A DNA stretch of 37,677 nt, taken from assembly GCF_946479965.1 (NCBI RefSeq), contig NZ_CAMLHX010000038.1, positions 1 to 37,677 on the forward strand, written 5' to 3'. Below the pieces are notes generated by a model, which was not told the DNA's origin, did not search any database, and saw only the letters and a list, made by a program, of their open reading frames with translations. Shown one piece after another: positions 8,545 through 16,460 of this stretch. The stretch's first letter is position 1; each line of letters begins with the position of its first letter. The position numbers were made by a program, and so were the translations under genes. This DNA is from an uncultured Mucilaginibacter sp. Its GTDB lineage: Bacteria; Bacteroidota; Bacteroidia; Sphingobacteriales; Sphingobacteriaceae.

Positions 8545-8566
8545 ATTAAACATACCCTTATCATAT

Positions 8567-8605
8567 AACAAAAAAGGCCTGCTCATTGAGCGGGCCTTTT
8601 TTGTT
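8567..8605. terminator. Bidirectional terminator between convergent genes
   Basis: AACAAAAAAGGCC (8567-8579) pairs with GGCCTTTTTTGTT (8593-8605). The A run and T run serve both strands, terminating the beta-helix lipoprotein gene and the convergent MG2/plug gene. Confidence 0.93.
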
Positions 8606-8624
8606 ATATTTTTAACTATAAGGG

Positions 8625-11402
8625 CTATTTCACCAAGTATGTAAATACCTGCCTGCCCAACTGCCCCCCTTTGTAATCCACACCTTCGACAACTACACGG
8701 TAGGTACCGGGACTGTCTGCATTAAAAAATTCAAGGGTAGCGCTGCCATTAACGTCAGTATCAATAAAAGGTGTCCAACTGATGGTTGACCGGTAATCAT
8801 TCTTTCGTTTTTCAGCTTGAGAAACGTCATATTTTGGCGAATAAAATTGCTTTGCCTTATAATATCCTTTTGGGGCATATCCGCTTATCACGCCCGGAAA
8901 CTCTAAGGGATACCCCGTTTCCTGGTCACCACGTTTTGTTGTTACCAATAGCATTCCGCTACCGGCGCGACTGCCGTAAGCTGTTAATAATTGCCCTGAC
9001 CGTAAAACCTCTATAGAAGAAATGCTTTCTATTGGAACAGTACTTATATCGCGGCCAAAAAAACCGTCAATTACTACCTGCATGGGTGGGGCCGGCACTT
9101 GTGTTGTAGTCAAGTTGCCCTTATCATCGAGTTCAACACGCTCCTCAATCTTCGACGCTACTCTTGTAGAATAGAAACCGTCGTTGCCATTTCCGTCGGG
9201 CTTAACGTATACACCGGCAATAATTCCGTTTAAACGGGTAAATATTGTGCTGCCACCCAGCTTTCCTATTTCTTCGCCGGTTATCACCTGGTTGGCCACC
9301 CCCTTGCCATTGTAATTATTTGAATATTTAACGGCTTTATCTACTTCTTTTTGGCGTGCGGTGCGTGTGTCTTTTACTTCAATTTGCTGCAGCATCACCG
9401 AATGACCGGAGGAAAATGGATCCTCGTCAAATTGTTTTTTACTATTTTGTAAGAAATTTTCGAGGCCATCTGACAGGTTAACTGCAACGTCGCTCTCGTT
9501 CCTGTTCTGGCTTCTAACAAGAGGTGGGGTATCCATCTGTATGATTAAATTGTCATCACCCTTACCAACTGCCCTAATGGTAAACAAGGTGCTGTCAGCA
9601 AAACCAATTTCAAAAACAAACCGCCCGTTCTTATCTGTAAGGGTATCCAACACAAAGGCCCCTTTTTGAAAGTTAGTTATAGTAACGCGGGCATTAGGTA
9701 TAGGTTTTCCATGGCGTTTTACAATGCCTGAAATAGCGATATCTCTTTCCGGCTGATATGTGATCTCATTTGAAGCAGATGGTGCTAAAAACGATCTCCA
9801 TGCAAAACGATGGTAGCCTTGGGTAAGCATTAAAACATCAAGCTCCTGTGCTTTTTTGGCATCAGCGTTAGTAAAGTAGTAATTCGGTTGTTCTATGTAT
9901 CCTTTTAAATCAGATGTAAGCAATACGCTTGATAAAATTGTGGTTTCGGCACTTTCATTAACCGGCGCAACCGACTGGTTAATAACTGCTGCAGAAAAAT
10001 TACCTTTAACAGGTTGCCCTGCCTTATCCTTCGCATTTAATTTCAGCTGCACTTTTTCTCTAATGCCATAAGCAGCTTTGTCTGTACCGATAGTAAGTTT
10101 AAGTTGATCGTTATTTTGGATAAAGACCAGGCGCTCAATTAATGGCTCACCCGCTTGTGTAAATAGCGTGAATTGAACCACGCCGGTTGGCAGCTTATCT
10201 TTGGGTATTATAGCAGTAATACCTGAAGCGCCGGGTTTGTTACGTGCCTCAAAATACACATCGCCACCACCCTGGGCAATTAATGAAAGGGCATTAGTCG
10301 TACCTTCAGAGCCCTTAACCTGTATGAACAAATTTTGCGGGTTACTGTTATTAATTTCCATAACATAACCTCTATCCAAAATTTTAGGTAACATGTAAGT
10401 ACTTTCGCTACCGGCAATAATTATTTTAGCTTTATAAGTTGTTCCGGCTTTAGGTGTAAATAGAAAGGTGCCCATTCCCAAATGGGTACTGGCGAATTTT
10501 GTCACCTCAACATTATTATTGTCAAGCAATGTACCGCCAATATCTATCCCTAAACCGTCGGCTCCAACAGCTTTAAAGGCAACTTTTGATTGTAGGCCTG
10601 CTACCAAATTGCCGCCCTCCGGAAAAAATTGAACATCAACATCGGCAGAGGCCGCTTTTATTGGTATTTTCTTCTCTACTTTTTCGCTTTGTCCCAGGGC
10701 AATTTCAGTAGTTAACATTCCGTCATTCACTGTGGCCGCGTCGGGGTTGTTAAAAGCGAACTTCATTTCGCCTTTTCCGTCAGTCACTCCCTTGCCACTC
10801 GCTACGCGCTGCCCGGCTAAATCAACCTCATATTTAACTTCTCTGTTAGCGTATGGTTTTTGGTCGATATTTGTGTAGACGATAGTAACCTTTACATTTT
10901 GTTTGCCCTGCTCAACCGAGTAATTGTAGGTGGTTTTGGTAAAAACTTTGTTGGTTCGGGCATTAACTATATTGAAGGTTTTATCAAAAAAATAATCATT
11001 GCTGTTATTGCGCATCCAGGTAGTATATGCCCTTAAGCGATAACTGCCTTCGGTTAAAGTATCGGGCAAAGCAATATCCCCACTGGTAAATCCTAATGTT
11101 AGAGGTAGTTTTAAACCTTTTATTATGGTATTATTTGCGTTGATAAGATCAACATGCAGTACATTACTTATCAAACTAAGATGATGCTGCTGCCCTGCTA
11201 AAATATACCCTTTAAACCAAATGGTATCTCCCGAAGCGTAGTATGGTTTATCTGTATGCAGATAAGCTTTTTCAAATGGTTGATCTGCAGCCTGTTTTTG
11301 CAGCTTTGATAAGGCTTGTTCTAATGTTGCAGTTTGCCCCAAGGAAAAAAGTGGGGAGCCTAAAAACAGGCACAGGTATAGTATGTGTTTATATTTGTAC
11401 AT
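8625..11402 (-). CDS. MG2-domain / TonB-plug surface protein without a barrel
   Basis: A 925-residue exported protein with a signal peptide ~1-22 (ending FSLG-Q). Residues ~40-145 carry an alpha-2-macroglobulin MG2-like segment (EKAYLHTDKPYYASGDTIWFKGY, then LTEGSYRLRAYTTWM), followed by further Ig-like MG domains to ~450. A carboxypeptidase-regulatory-like domain lies at ~555-620 (ISGIVKRHGKPIPNARVTI). A TonB plug-like domain lies at ~690-815 (PMQVVIDGFFGRD, SSIEVLRSGQLLTAYGSRA, GSGMLLVTTKRG). No beta-barrel follows, so it cannot be a complete receptor. Such proteins are common in Bacteroidota and poorly understood. It is transcribed alone, convergent with the previous unit. Confidence 0.8.
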   Translation of the reverse strand: MYKYKHILYLCLFLGSPLFSLGQTATLEQALSKLQKQAADQPFEKAYLHTDKPYYASGDTIWFKGYILAGQQHHLSLISNVLHVDLINANNTIIKGLKLPLTLGFTSGDIALPDTLTEGSYRLRAYTTWMRNNSNDYFFDKTFNIVNARTNKVFTKTTYNYSVEQGKQNVKVTIVYTNIDQKPYANREVKYEVDLAGQRVASGKGVTDGKGEMKFAFNNPDAATVNDGMLTTEIALGQSEKVEKKIPIKAASADVDVQFFPEGGNLVAGLQSKVAFKAVGADGLGIDIGGTLLDNNNVEVTKFASTHLGMGTFLFTPKAGTTYKAKIIIAGSESTYMLPKILDRGYVMEINNSNPQNLFIQVKGSEGTTNALSLIAQGGGDVYFEARNKPGASGITAIIPKDKLPTGVVQFTLFTQAGEPLIERLVFIQNNDQLKLTIGTDKAAYGIREKVQLKLNAKDKAGQPVKGNFSAAVINQSVAPVNESAETTILSSVLLTSDLKGYIEQPNYYFTNADAKKAQELDVLMLTQGYHRFAWRSFLAPSASNEITYQPERDIAISGIVKRHGKPIPNARVTITNFQKGAFVLDTLTDKNGRFVFEIGFADSTLFTIRAVGKGDDNLIIQMDTPPLVRSQNRNESDVAVNLSDGLENFLQNSKKQFDEDPFSSGHSVMLQQIEVKDTRTARQKEVDKAVKYSNNYNGKGVANQVITGEEIGKLGGSTIFTRLNGIIAGVYVKPDGNGNDGFYSTRVASKIEERVELDDKGNLTTTQVPAPPMQVVIDGFFGRDISTVPIESISSIEVLRSGQLLTAYGSRAGSGMLLVTTKRGDQETGYPLEFPGVISGYAPKGYYKAKQFYSPKYDVSQAEKRKNDYRSTISWTPFIDTDVNGSATLEFFNADSPGTYRVVVEGVDYKGGQLGRQVFTYLVK

Positions 11403-11498
11403 GACAGGAATGTAGTTGGTCTATGTAAATATAAGTTTATTGCCTTAAATGCAATAAATTGACCATCAGCAAAATGCTACATCGTTGTAGTAGAATTG

Positions 11499-12473
11499 TT
11501 AGGCAGCGCCTCTATTATATTTGTGCTTATAATCAATAGGAGAGAGGCCGGTTATCTTTTTAAAAACTGTTCTGAAGGTCTTAATATCCAGATATCCAAT
11601 ATCGTACATTACCTCGTTTACGTTTTTTCGGGTGTTCTCCAGCTCTTTTTTGGCCGCCTCAATTTTAACGCGTTGTATGTATTCGGCAGGTGTGTTGTTG
11701 GTTGCTTTTTTAAATCTGCGTGCAAAGTGTCGCGTACCAATAGCGAAGCGAGATGCCAGCTCATCAACAGATATTTTTTCTGTGATGTTTTGTTCAATAA
11801 ATTCCTGCGCTTTTTTTATGGGTTCGTCCTCATGCTTTTTTTGCCCGTTAAACATAATAAAAGGCGACTGGCTCTTGCGGTCTATCTCTATAGCGAAGAA
11901 TTTACTTGCCCGGATAGACATTTCGCGCCCGGAATATTTTTCTATTAGGTGCAGCAGCAGGTTCCAGTAAGATGCTGCGCCTCCACTTGAATATAAGCCA
12001 TCAACTTCAGTAATTATACTACCATCAGTAAGCGTTACATCCGGAAACATCGCTCTAAACTCGTTGGCAAACAGCCAGTGCGTGGAGCATTCTTTACCAT
12101 TTAAAAGGCCGGTAGCCGCCAACAGAAAAGCACCCAGGCATAATGATACCACCTCAGCGCCTTGTTTTTGCTGTTCAACTATCCAGGGTATAAAATCTTT
12201 ATTCATTTCAACAGCTGCCGCCATATTACCCGAGAGGGCCGGAATAATAATGATATCTGTTTTTGAAACGTCTTTACAAAGGCGATCTGTGTTTACAGAA
12301 AACACACCGTCATTTAGTGGCACATGTTTGTCAAGTCCCACCAATTCGATAATAAAGGCGGGTTCCCGGCCAATATCTTTCAGAAACAGGTTAATCGTAC
12401 TGAACATATAGCGCGGATCAACAATTGCCGCGGGGACGGCTTCATAAGGCACTAAAATAGAGATGTGTTTCAT
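11499..12473 (-). CDS. GlxA-family transcriptional regulator (DJ-1/PfpI plus AraC HTH)
   Basis: A 324-residue regulator. Residues ~1-185 form a DJ-1/PfpI-like amidotransferase-fold domain with the nucleophile-elbow cysteine C112 in VSLCLGAFLLAATGLLNG. Residues ~215-320 are an AraC-type double HTH (KISVDELASRFAIGTRHFARRF, then NVNEVMYDIGYLDIKTFRTVFKKITGLSP). I start at 12473 (MKHISILVPYE), where the DJ-1 fold begins. An upstream in-frame start would add 12 residues that do not belong to the fold. It is divergent from the DoxX/RibD_C pair with a 168-bp shared intergenic region, so it probably controls that pair. The effector is unknown. Confidence 0.9.
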   Translation of the reverse strand: MKHISILVPYEAVPAAIVDPRYMFSTINLFLKDIGREPAFIIELVGLDKHVPLNDGVFSVNTDRLCKDVSKTDIIIIPALSGNMAAAVEMNKDFIPWIVEQQKQGAEVVSLCLGAFLLAATGLLNGKECSTHWLFANEFRAMFPDVTLTDGSIITEVDGLYSSGGAASYWNLLLHLIEKYSGREMSIRASKFFAIEIDRKSQSPFIMFNGQKKHEDEPIKKAQEFIEQNITEKISVDELASRFAIGTRHFARRFKKATNNTPAEYIQRVKIEAAKKELENTRKNVNEVMYDIGYLDIKTFRTVFKKITGLSPIDYKHKYNRGAA

Positions 12474-12606
12474 ACGGGTTTTTTGCTGTTGGTATACCAA
12501 ATTTAACAAATAAGTTTACACAAATACACTAAGCTGGTTGCATTAAGTCGTAATCGCATCCTTAATTTGTCGCATTTACCCATTACTTCCCTGCTGTTAA
12601 GCACGG

Positions 12607-12614
12607 TACTTTTG
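12607..12614 (+). promoter_or_regulatory. Possible -7 box of the DoxX/RibD_C unit
   Basis: TACTTTTG fits TAnnTTTG, 27 bp before the ATG at 12642, in the space shared with the divergent GlxA-type regulator. No clear -33 TTG is present at normal spacing, which fits a regulated promoter. Confidence 0.35.
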
Positions 12615-12641
12615 TAACGTACAATATTTAAAACTAAAGCG

Positions 12642-13025
12642 ATGAAAACAAAAACCGTTAAAATTTTATACTGGGTGTTTACCATCCTGTTTGCCTTTAT
12701 GATGTTGGGTTCGGCCATTCCTGATATTTTGGTTATGCCATTAGCTGTTGAGGGAATGCACAATGGCTTGGGCTATCCTGTTTATTTTATACCATTTATA
12801 GGCACTGCGAAAGCGCTTGGTGTCATAGCTATTTTAATACCAGGCTTTCCGCGTATTAAAGAGTGGGCATATGCAGGCTTGATGTTTGACCTGATAGGCG
12901 CAACGTATTCAATAATGATGGCTCCAAAGGCTGATAGTCCGTGGTACGTTATGCTAGTTCCTTTAACAGCCGCGGTACTGGCATATATCTTCTACCGTAA
13001 ACAATTGAAGGCATCAGCCGCATAA
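12642..13025 (+). CDS. DoxX-like small membrane protein
   Basis: A 127-residue integral inner-membrane protein with four predicted hydrophobic helices (~8-28, ~45-67, ~75-93, ~98-118). The pattern KILYWVFTILFAFMMLGSAIPDI, with GYPVYFIPFIGTAKALGVIAIL and the final YIFYRKQ, is that of DoxX-like (DoxX_2) proteins. These are often found near redox or stress regulators, but their biochemical role is unclear. The next gene follows after 12 bp and is probably co-transcribed. Confidence 0.85.
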   Translation: MKTKTVKILYWVFTILFAFMMLGSAIPDILVMPLAVEGMHNGLGYPVYFIPFIGTAKALGVIAILIPGFPRIKEWAYAGLMFDLIGATYSIMMAPKADSPWYVMLVPLTAAVLAYIFYRKQLKASAA

Positions 13026-13037
13026 ATACCGCCAATT

Positions 13038-13610
13038 ATGCGAAAACTGATAGCATCTGTTAATGTTACGTTGGACGGCTTTATGGCAGGGCCTAACTGC
13101 GAGCTGGATTGGCATTTTAGCCGATGGACAGCGGAAATGGCCGAAGTGCAAAGTAAGCAATTAAGCTGTGCCGACACCATATTGTTGGGGCGGGTAACCT
13201 ATAATGCCATGGGGGCTTATTGGTCTGCAGCGCGGTCTAATCTTTCTTTTCCACGCGAAGACCTGGCATTTGTTGATTTAATGAACAGCCGGCAGAAGGT
13301 GGTATTTTCGCGTACGTTAACACAATTAAATTGGGAGAACTCAATACGGTTAAGCGGTAATTTAGGTAGTGAAATATATAGGCTAAAAAAATCGGAAGGG
13401 AATGACATCATCATTTATGGTAGCAGCAAGCTGATTGGCGGCCTTATTAAATTAGGTGTCATAGATGAGTATATACTGTGGGTACATCCCGTGATCTTAG
13501 GAACAGGCAAATCGCTGTTTGGTAAGATGAAGGAGCCAGCTGCTATGCAGCTTGCTAAAGTGCAGCAATTTAATAGCGGTGTTGTGTTATTGCAGTATAA
13601 TAAAGAATAA
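13038..13610 (+). CDS. RibD C-terminal/dihydrofolate reductase-fold protein
   Basis: A 190-residue single-domain protein of the RibD_C family, an NAD(P)H-dependent reductase fold related to dihydrofolate reductase. Typical markers are KLIASVNVTLDGFMAGPN at the start, ADTILLGRVTYNAMGAYW, KVVFSRTL, the nucleotide-binding GNDIIIYGSSKLIGGLI, and EYILWVHPVILGTGKSLFG. Stand-alone members of this kind are not true riboflavin or folate enzymes in most cases; the substrate is unknown. It is cytoplasmic and lies 12 bp after the DoxX-like gene, opposite the GlxA-type regulator, suggesting one regulated unit. Confidence 0.88.
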   Translation: MRKLIASVNVTLDGFMAGPNCELDWHFSRWTAEMAEVQSKQLSCADTILLGRVTYNAMGAYWSAARSNLSFPREDLAFVDLMNSRQKVVFSRTLTQLNWENSIRLSGNLGSEIYRLKKSEGNDIIIYGSSKLIGGLIKLGVIDEYILWVHPVILGTGKSLFGKMKEPAAMQLAKVQQFNSGVVLLQYNKE

Positions 13611-13670
13611 AATGTTGTTTTGCTTGAAACCCTTTTTTGATTGGTTTTGTTATTTAAGAAAACAAAGGTT

Positions 13671-13919
13671 ATGAAAATTGGGGCAAGATTACAGCGGTTA
13701 TTAGACAAGGTATATCCGCCTGATACAAAACTTGAATTTCAGTTGGATAGAACCGATGTTGTATTTAAAACGGATGGAGAGGGTAGGCCCGTGTTGTTGT
13801 TTGTAGGTCGTAAGGATGAAAACGGGAACGTAAAGGGCGAACGCTTTGCACGCACTTTAAAAACGTTGCCTAACGGGATGTTTAAGGATCACTGGGAAAA
13901 TAAAGGAAAAGCAACCTAA
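13671..13919 (+). CDS. Small hypothetical protein
   Basis: An 82-residue cytoplasmic protein that I do not recognise. It starts at ATG 13671, preceded by AAAGG; an upstream in-frame TTG at 13641 is a weaker candidate. The sequence is basic and strand-rich (LEFQLDRTDVVFKTDGEGRPVLLFVGRKDENG), ending in KDHWENKGKAT. It has no signal peptide or membrane segment. It is convergent with the small membrane-protein genes that follow. Confidence 0.6.
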   Translation: MKIGARLQRLLDKVYPPDTKLEFQLDRTDVVFKTDGEGRPVLLFVGRKDENGNVKGERFARTLKTLPNGMFKDHWENKGKAT

Positions 13920-13924
13920 GCCAT

Positions 13925-14113
13925 TTATTTTGTGGTACAAATAGCAACCGTAGCTTTCGCAGCCGTGCTTTGTGTGTTGCCCGCTTTCGAATCATTACCA
14001 CATTTGCCCAGTAAGGTATAGATTATAATAAATATCACGATAGTTGAGAGGCATCCGCCCCCCAACTTTTTAGCGCCCCAGGCTGCAATTATACCTCTAA
14101 AGAAGTTATTCAT
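13925..14113 (-). CDS. Small single-pass membrane protein
   Basis: A 62-residue protein with one hydrophobic helix at ~21-36 (CLSTIVIFIIIYTLLG), then a short Ser/Thr/Ala-rich tail with two cysteines. Its ATG overlaps the stop of the upstream gene by 4 bp (ATGA type), which supports both being real and translationally coupled. The function is unknown. Confidence 0.6.
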   Translation of the reverse strand: MNNFFRGIIAAWGAKKLGGGCLSTIVIFIIIYTLLGKCGNDSKAGNTQSTAAKATVAICTTK

Positions 14114-14310
14114 CGTGCCTGGTTCTCGGTAAAGTTTTGCTTTAAATTATCTACTGTTTGGGTTGCAAACTGTTTGGCTTCATTCATCCAATCGGGAGCG
14201 TTATTGGTAAGGTCATCTAAAATGCTTGTCCCGTCTTCTCTTTTTTTGGTGATATAATTAACACCATATACTACTGCCGCGCCTACCAAGGCTAATTTTA
14301 TAATGTTCAT
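14110..14310 (-). CDS. YtxH-like small protein
   Basis: A 66-residue protein with an N-terminal hydrophobic helix (MNIIKLALVGAAVVYGVNYI) followed by a charged amphipathic tail ending KQNFTENQAR. This is the architecture of YtxH-type membrane-anchored helical proteins. I start at 14310; a longer open frame extends upstream through the terminator and tRNA region and is not credible. It overlaps the next gene by 4 bp. Confidence 0.6.
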   Translation of the reverse strand: MNIIKLALVGAAVVYGVNYITKKREDGTSILDDLTNNAPDWMNEAKQFATQTVDNLKQNFTENQAR

Positions 14311-14373
14311 AACGTTTATGTTTTTAATAAGAACAGATTTTGGCAGATTAGGTTTTGGCGGAAATGATAAATA

Positions 14374-14402
14374 AAAAAAGCCGCGCTTAGCGGCTTTTTT
14401 TG
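14374..14402. terminator. Bidirectional terminator, mainly for tRNA-Arg
   Basis: AAAAAAAGCCGC pairs with GCGGCTTTTTTT around a short GCTTA-type loop. On the minus strand it directly follows the tRNA gene. Confidence 0.9.
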
Positions 14403-14475
14403 TGCTCCCGACGAGATTCGAACTCATATCGATGGTACCGGAAACCATAATTCTATCCGTTGAACTACGGGAGCA
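14403..14475 (-). tRNA. tRNA-Arg (anticodon CCG)
   Basis: Read on the minus strand, the 73 nt start TGCTCCCG and end CGGGAGCA, giving a 7-bp acceptor stem. The anticodon arm is ATGGT-TTCCGGT-ACCAT, with CCG at positions 34-36, reading the arginine codon CGG. A T-arm with the GTTCGAATC signature is present. No CCA is encoded. No attachment-site duplication or integrase is seen nearby. Confidence 0.93.
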
Positions 14476-14552
14476 ATCAGGGGCAAATATATTAAAATTA
14501 GCTGTGTTTTTATTTCTTAACCTACATCAAGTGCTACCTTTAAAATGCAAGG

Positions 14553-14560
14553 TAAATTTG
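14553..14560 (+). promoter_or_regulatory. Possible -7 box of the dioxygenase-esterase operon
   Basis: TAAATTTG matches TAnnTTTG, 43 bp before the ATG at 14604. No good -33 TTG is seen at the expected spacing. Confidence 0.4.
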
Positions 14561-14603
14561 TGGTGTAATAATTAAAGAACAATCACCATAAAATAAAAAC
14601 ATC

Positions 14604-15539
14604 ATGAAAAATACTATAAACGGCATTCACCACATAACTGCTATTGCTGGCAATGCCAAACGTAATTTTGATTTCTACACCAAGGTTTTAGGTTTACGCA
14701 TGGTTAAAAAAACCGTGAACTTTGATGACCCTGAAACCTACCACTTTTACTACGGCGACGAGTATGGTACCCCAGGCACAATACTTACATTCTTCCCCTG
14801 GGCCAATATTATGCAGGGCAGGCGCGGCGCAAGGCAGGCAACCGAGATTGGTTACGCTGTACCCACCGGCAGCCTCGATTTTTGGCAACAGCGGTTTGAG
14901 ACCCACAACGTGATCTATAACAAGGTAGCCGAGAAGTTTGGCGAGAAATATCTTACTTTTTTAGATCCGGATGGTTTAAAGTTAGAGTTGATCGAAGCTA
15001 AGACCGATGACAACCGCAAAGGTTGGGAAACCGACGAGATCAAGGCAGAGCATGCTTTGAAAGGGTTTTACAATATCACCATAACTACCAATAAAATACA
15101 GCCTACTGCCGATATTTTAACCAAGGTTTTCGGTTACCGCTTGTTGGAGCAAAATGTTAACCGCTACAGGTTTATAACCGATGCGATTGATACTGCCAAC
15201 ATTGTAGATCTGGTTGAGGTAGCCGGCGAAGTTGCCGGGCATGTTGCGGGAGGTAGTGTACACCACGTAGCCTTTAGGGTTGAGAATGAGGAAGTATTAA
15301 TGCAGTTTAGGGATAAGATAGTAGCTTTGGGTTTGCACATTACAGAGAAGATAGACCGTAACTACTTCTATTCACTGTACTTCCGCGAACCGGGCGGTGT
15401 GTTGTTTGAGATAGCTACCGACAACCCCGGCTTTGACGTGGATGAGCCTGTTGCCGAGTTAGGCAGCCATTTGAAACTGCCTGCACAATACGAGTCGCGC
15501 AGGGATGAGATTGAAGCCGTATTACCAAAATTAGATTGA
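14604..15539 (+). CDS. mhqO: VOC-family ring-cleaving dioxygenase, MhqO-like
   Basis: A 311-residue, two-module vicinal-oxygen-chelate protein. The first module starts GIHHITAIAGNAKRNFDFYTKVLGLRMVKKTVNFDD; the second carries GSVHHVAFRV and GGVLFEIATD. The likely metal ligands are H9 or H10, H220 or H221, and E269, the His-His-Glu triad of extradiol-type dioxygenases. Length and sequence resemble the MhqO/MhqA group, linked in Bacillus to resistance to quinones and hydroquinones. The esterase gene begins one base after its stop codon, the same partnership as MhqO and MhqD. Ring cleavage of hydroquinone-like compounds is inferred from the family; the cognate regulator is not obvious. Confidence 0.82.
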   Translation: MKNTINGIHHITAIAGNAKRNFDFYTKVLGLRMVKKTVNFDDPETYHFYYGDEYGTPGTILTFFPWANIMQGRRGARQATEIGYAVPTGSLDFWQQRFETHNVIYNKVAEKFGEKYLTFLDPDGLKLELIEAKTDDNRKGWETDEIKAEHALKGFYNITITTNKIQPTADILTKVFGYRLLEQNVNRYRFITDAIDTANIVDLVEVAGEVAGHVAGGSVHHVAFRVENEEVLMQFRDKIVALGLHITEKIDRNYFYSLYFREPGGVLFEIATDNPGFDVDEPVAELGSHLKLPAQYESRRDEIEAVLPKLD

Positions 15540-15540
15540 G

Positions 15541-16164
15541 ATGTACACACACGATAATAAATACATAAGCGCCGGTACGCCGGCGCAGCAAGCTAAAGTC
15601 GCCCTTGTTATGCTGCATGGCAGGGGCGGCAGCGCCGCTGATATCATCAGGTTGGCAAAGCTGTTTAATTTAACCGATGCAGCTATTTACGCGCCGCAGG
15701 CAACCAATAGCAGCTGGTACCCATACAGCTTTATGGTACCCGAAGAGCAAAACCAACCTGCTCTTGATTCGGCGTTGCAGAGTATTGACCATTTGGTTAA
15801 GCAGATTGAAGCGGATGGGATAAGTGCTGATAGGATCTACTTCCTGGGCTTCTCGCAGGGGGCGTGTTTAACGCTGGAGTATGTTGGCAGAAACGCTAAG
15901 CGTTACGGTGGCGCGGTTGCTTTTACCGGGGGACTGATAGGGCAGGAGCTGATCACAACACGCTACCAGGGTGATTTTAGCGGTACCCCTATATTAATAA
16001 CCACCGGCGACCACGACCCGCATGTGCCGCTAAACAGGGTAGAAGAATCAGCTGAGATATTGAAGAGCTTGGGTGCTGAGGTTACATTGCAGGTTTATCC
16101 CGGTAAGCCCCACAGCATATCGCCGGATGAGATAGAATTGGCAACGGAATTGGTGTTTAATTAA
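15541..16164 (+). CDS. mhqD: Phospholipase/carboxylesterase-family hydrolase, MhqD-like
   Basis: A 207-residue alpha/beta hydrolase. The oxyanion-hole segment is VMLHGRGGSAAD (~23-34), the nucleophile is S105 in GFSQG, the acid is probably D159 in GDHDPHVP, and the base is H191 in YPGKPHSIS. The length and order match the small phospholipase/carboxylesterase family that includes MhqD. There is no signal peptide, so it is cytoplasmic. It is translationally coupled to the dioxygenase gene (TGA, one base, ATG) and probably hydrolyses a product of the same detoxification route; this is inference. A hairpin made from element B words and a T run lies ~185 bp downstream. Confidence 0.82.
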   Translation: MYTHDNKYISAGTPAQQAKVALVMLHGRGGSAADIIRLAKLFNLTDAAIYAPQATNSSWYPYSFMVPEEQNQPALDSALQSIDHLVKQIEADGISADRIYFLGFSQGACLTLEYVGRNAKRYGGAVAFTGGLIGQELITTRYQGDFSGTPILITTGDHDPHVPLNRVEESAEILKSLGAEVTLQVYPGKPHSISPDEIELATELVFN

Positions 16165-16172
16165 AAAGCAGG

Positions 16173-16373
16173 TGTTGCAGAAAAATATAGCAACAGATGC
16201 AACACTTGCAACAGTTGTTTTATGTAAATAGCTGATTTATAAACTATTACTGTTTTGCCTGCAACACTTTGCAACAGACTTATTCGTGAGAAAAATTAGC
16301 TGTAAATCAGACATAAATATTTAATTATCAATTAATTGGAAATTGAAAAAAAAGTGTTGCATGTTTTGCAACA
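16173..16373 (+). repeat. Intergenic repeat element B (word GCAACA / TGTTGC)
   Basis: This fills the gap between the MhqD-like gene and the Crp/Fnr gene. TGTTGC at 16173 is followed by GCAACA at 16190, 16199, 16208, 16261 and 16271, then TGTTGC at 16355 and GCAACA at 16368. Cluster spacing is 9 or 10 bp. A 19-bp backbone at 16278-16296, one base after the fifth direct word, matches element A (minus strand of 1901-1919) at 17 of 19 bases. In both elements this backbone starts exactly 105 bp after the first inverted word. Function unknown. Confidence 0.72.
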
Positions 16374-16380
16374 CTTTTTT
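16347..16380 (+). terminator. Hairpin terminator formed by element B words
   Basis: GTGTTGC (16354-16360) pairs with GCAACAC (16368-16374) around ATGTTTT, with A and T runs outside the stem. It is positioned to terminate the dioxygenase-esterase operon and can work in both directions. Confidence 0.75.
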
Positions 16381-16460
16381 GATTAAAAGCTCTACTTTGA
16401 TTGCCCTTTATTACAACTGCCCGCTAATAGCTATATTGCTTCTTTAACCATATAGCATTA

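Noticed and set aside
14311..14448. N-terminal extension of the YtxH-like protein
   Set aside because: The frame runs through a terminator and into the tRNA gene, so it cannot be a normal coding region.
14403..14475. tRNA-Arg as an integration site
   Set aside because: No integrase, no repeated tRNA 3' end and no mobile genes are visible on either side.
16173..16373. CRISPR array
   Set aside because: The repeats are only 6-7 bp at 9-10 bp spacing with no spacers of normal length, and no cas genes are present.
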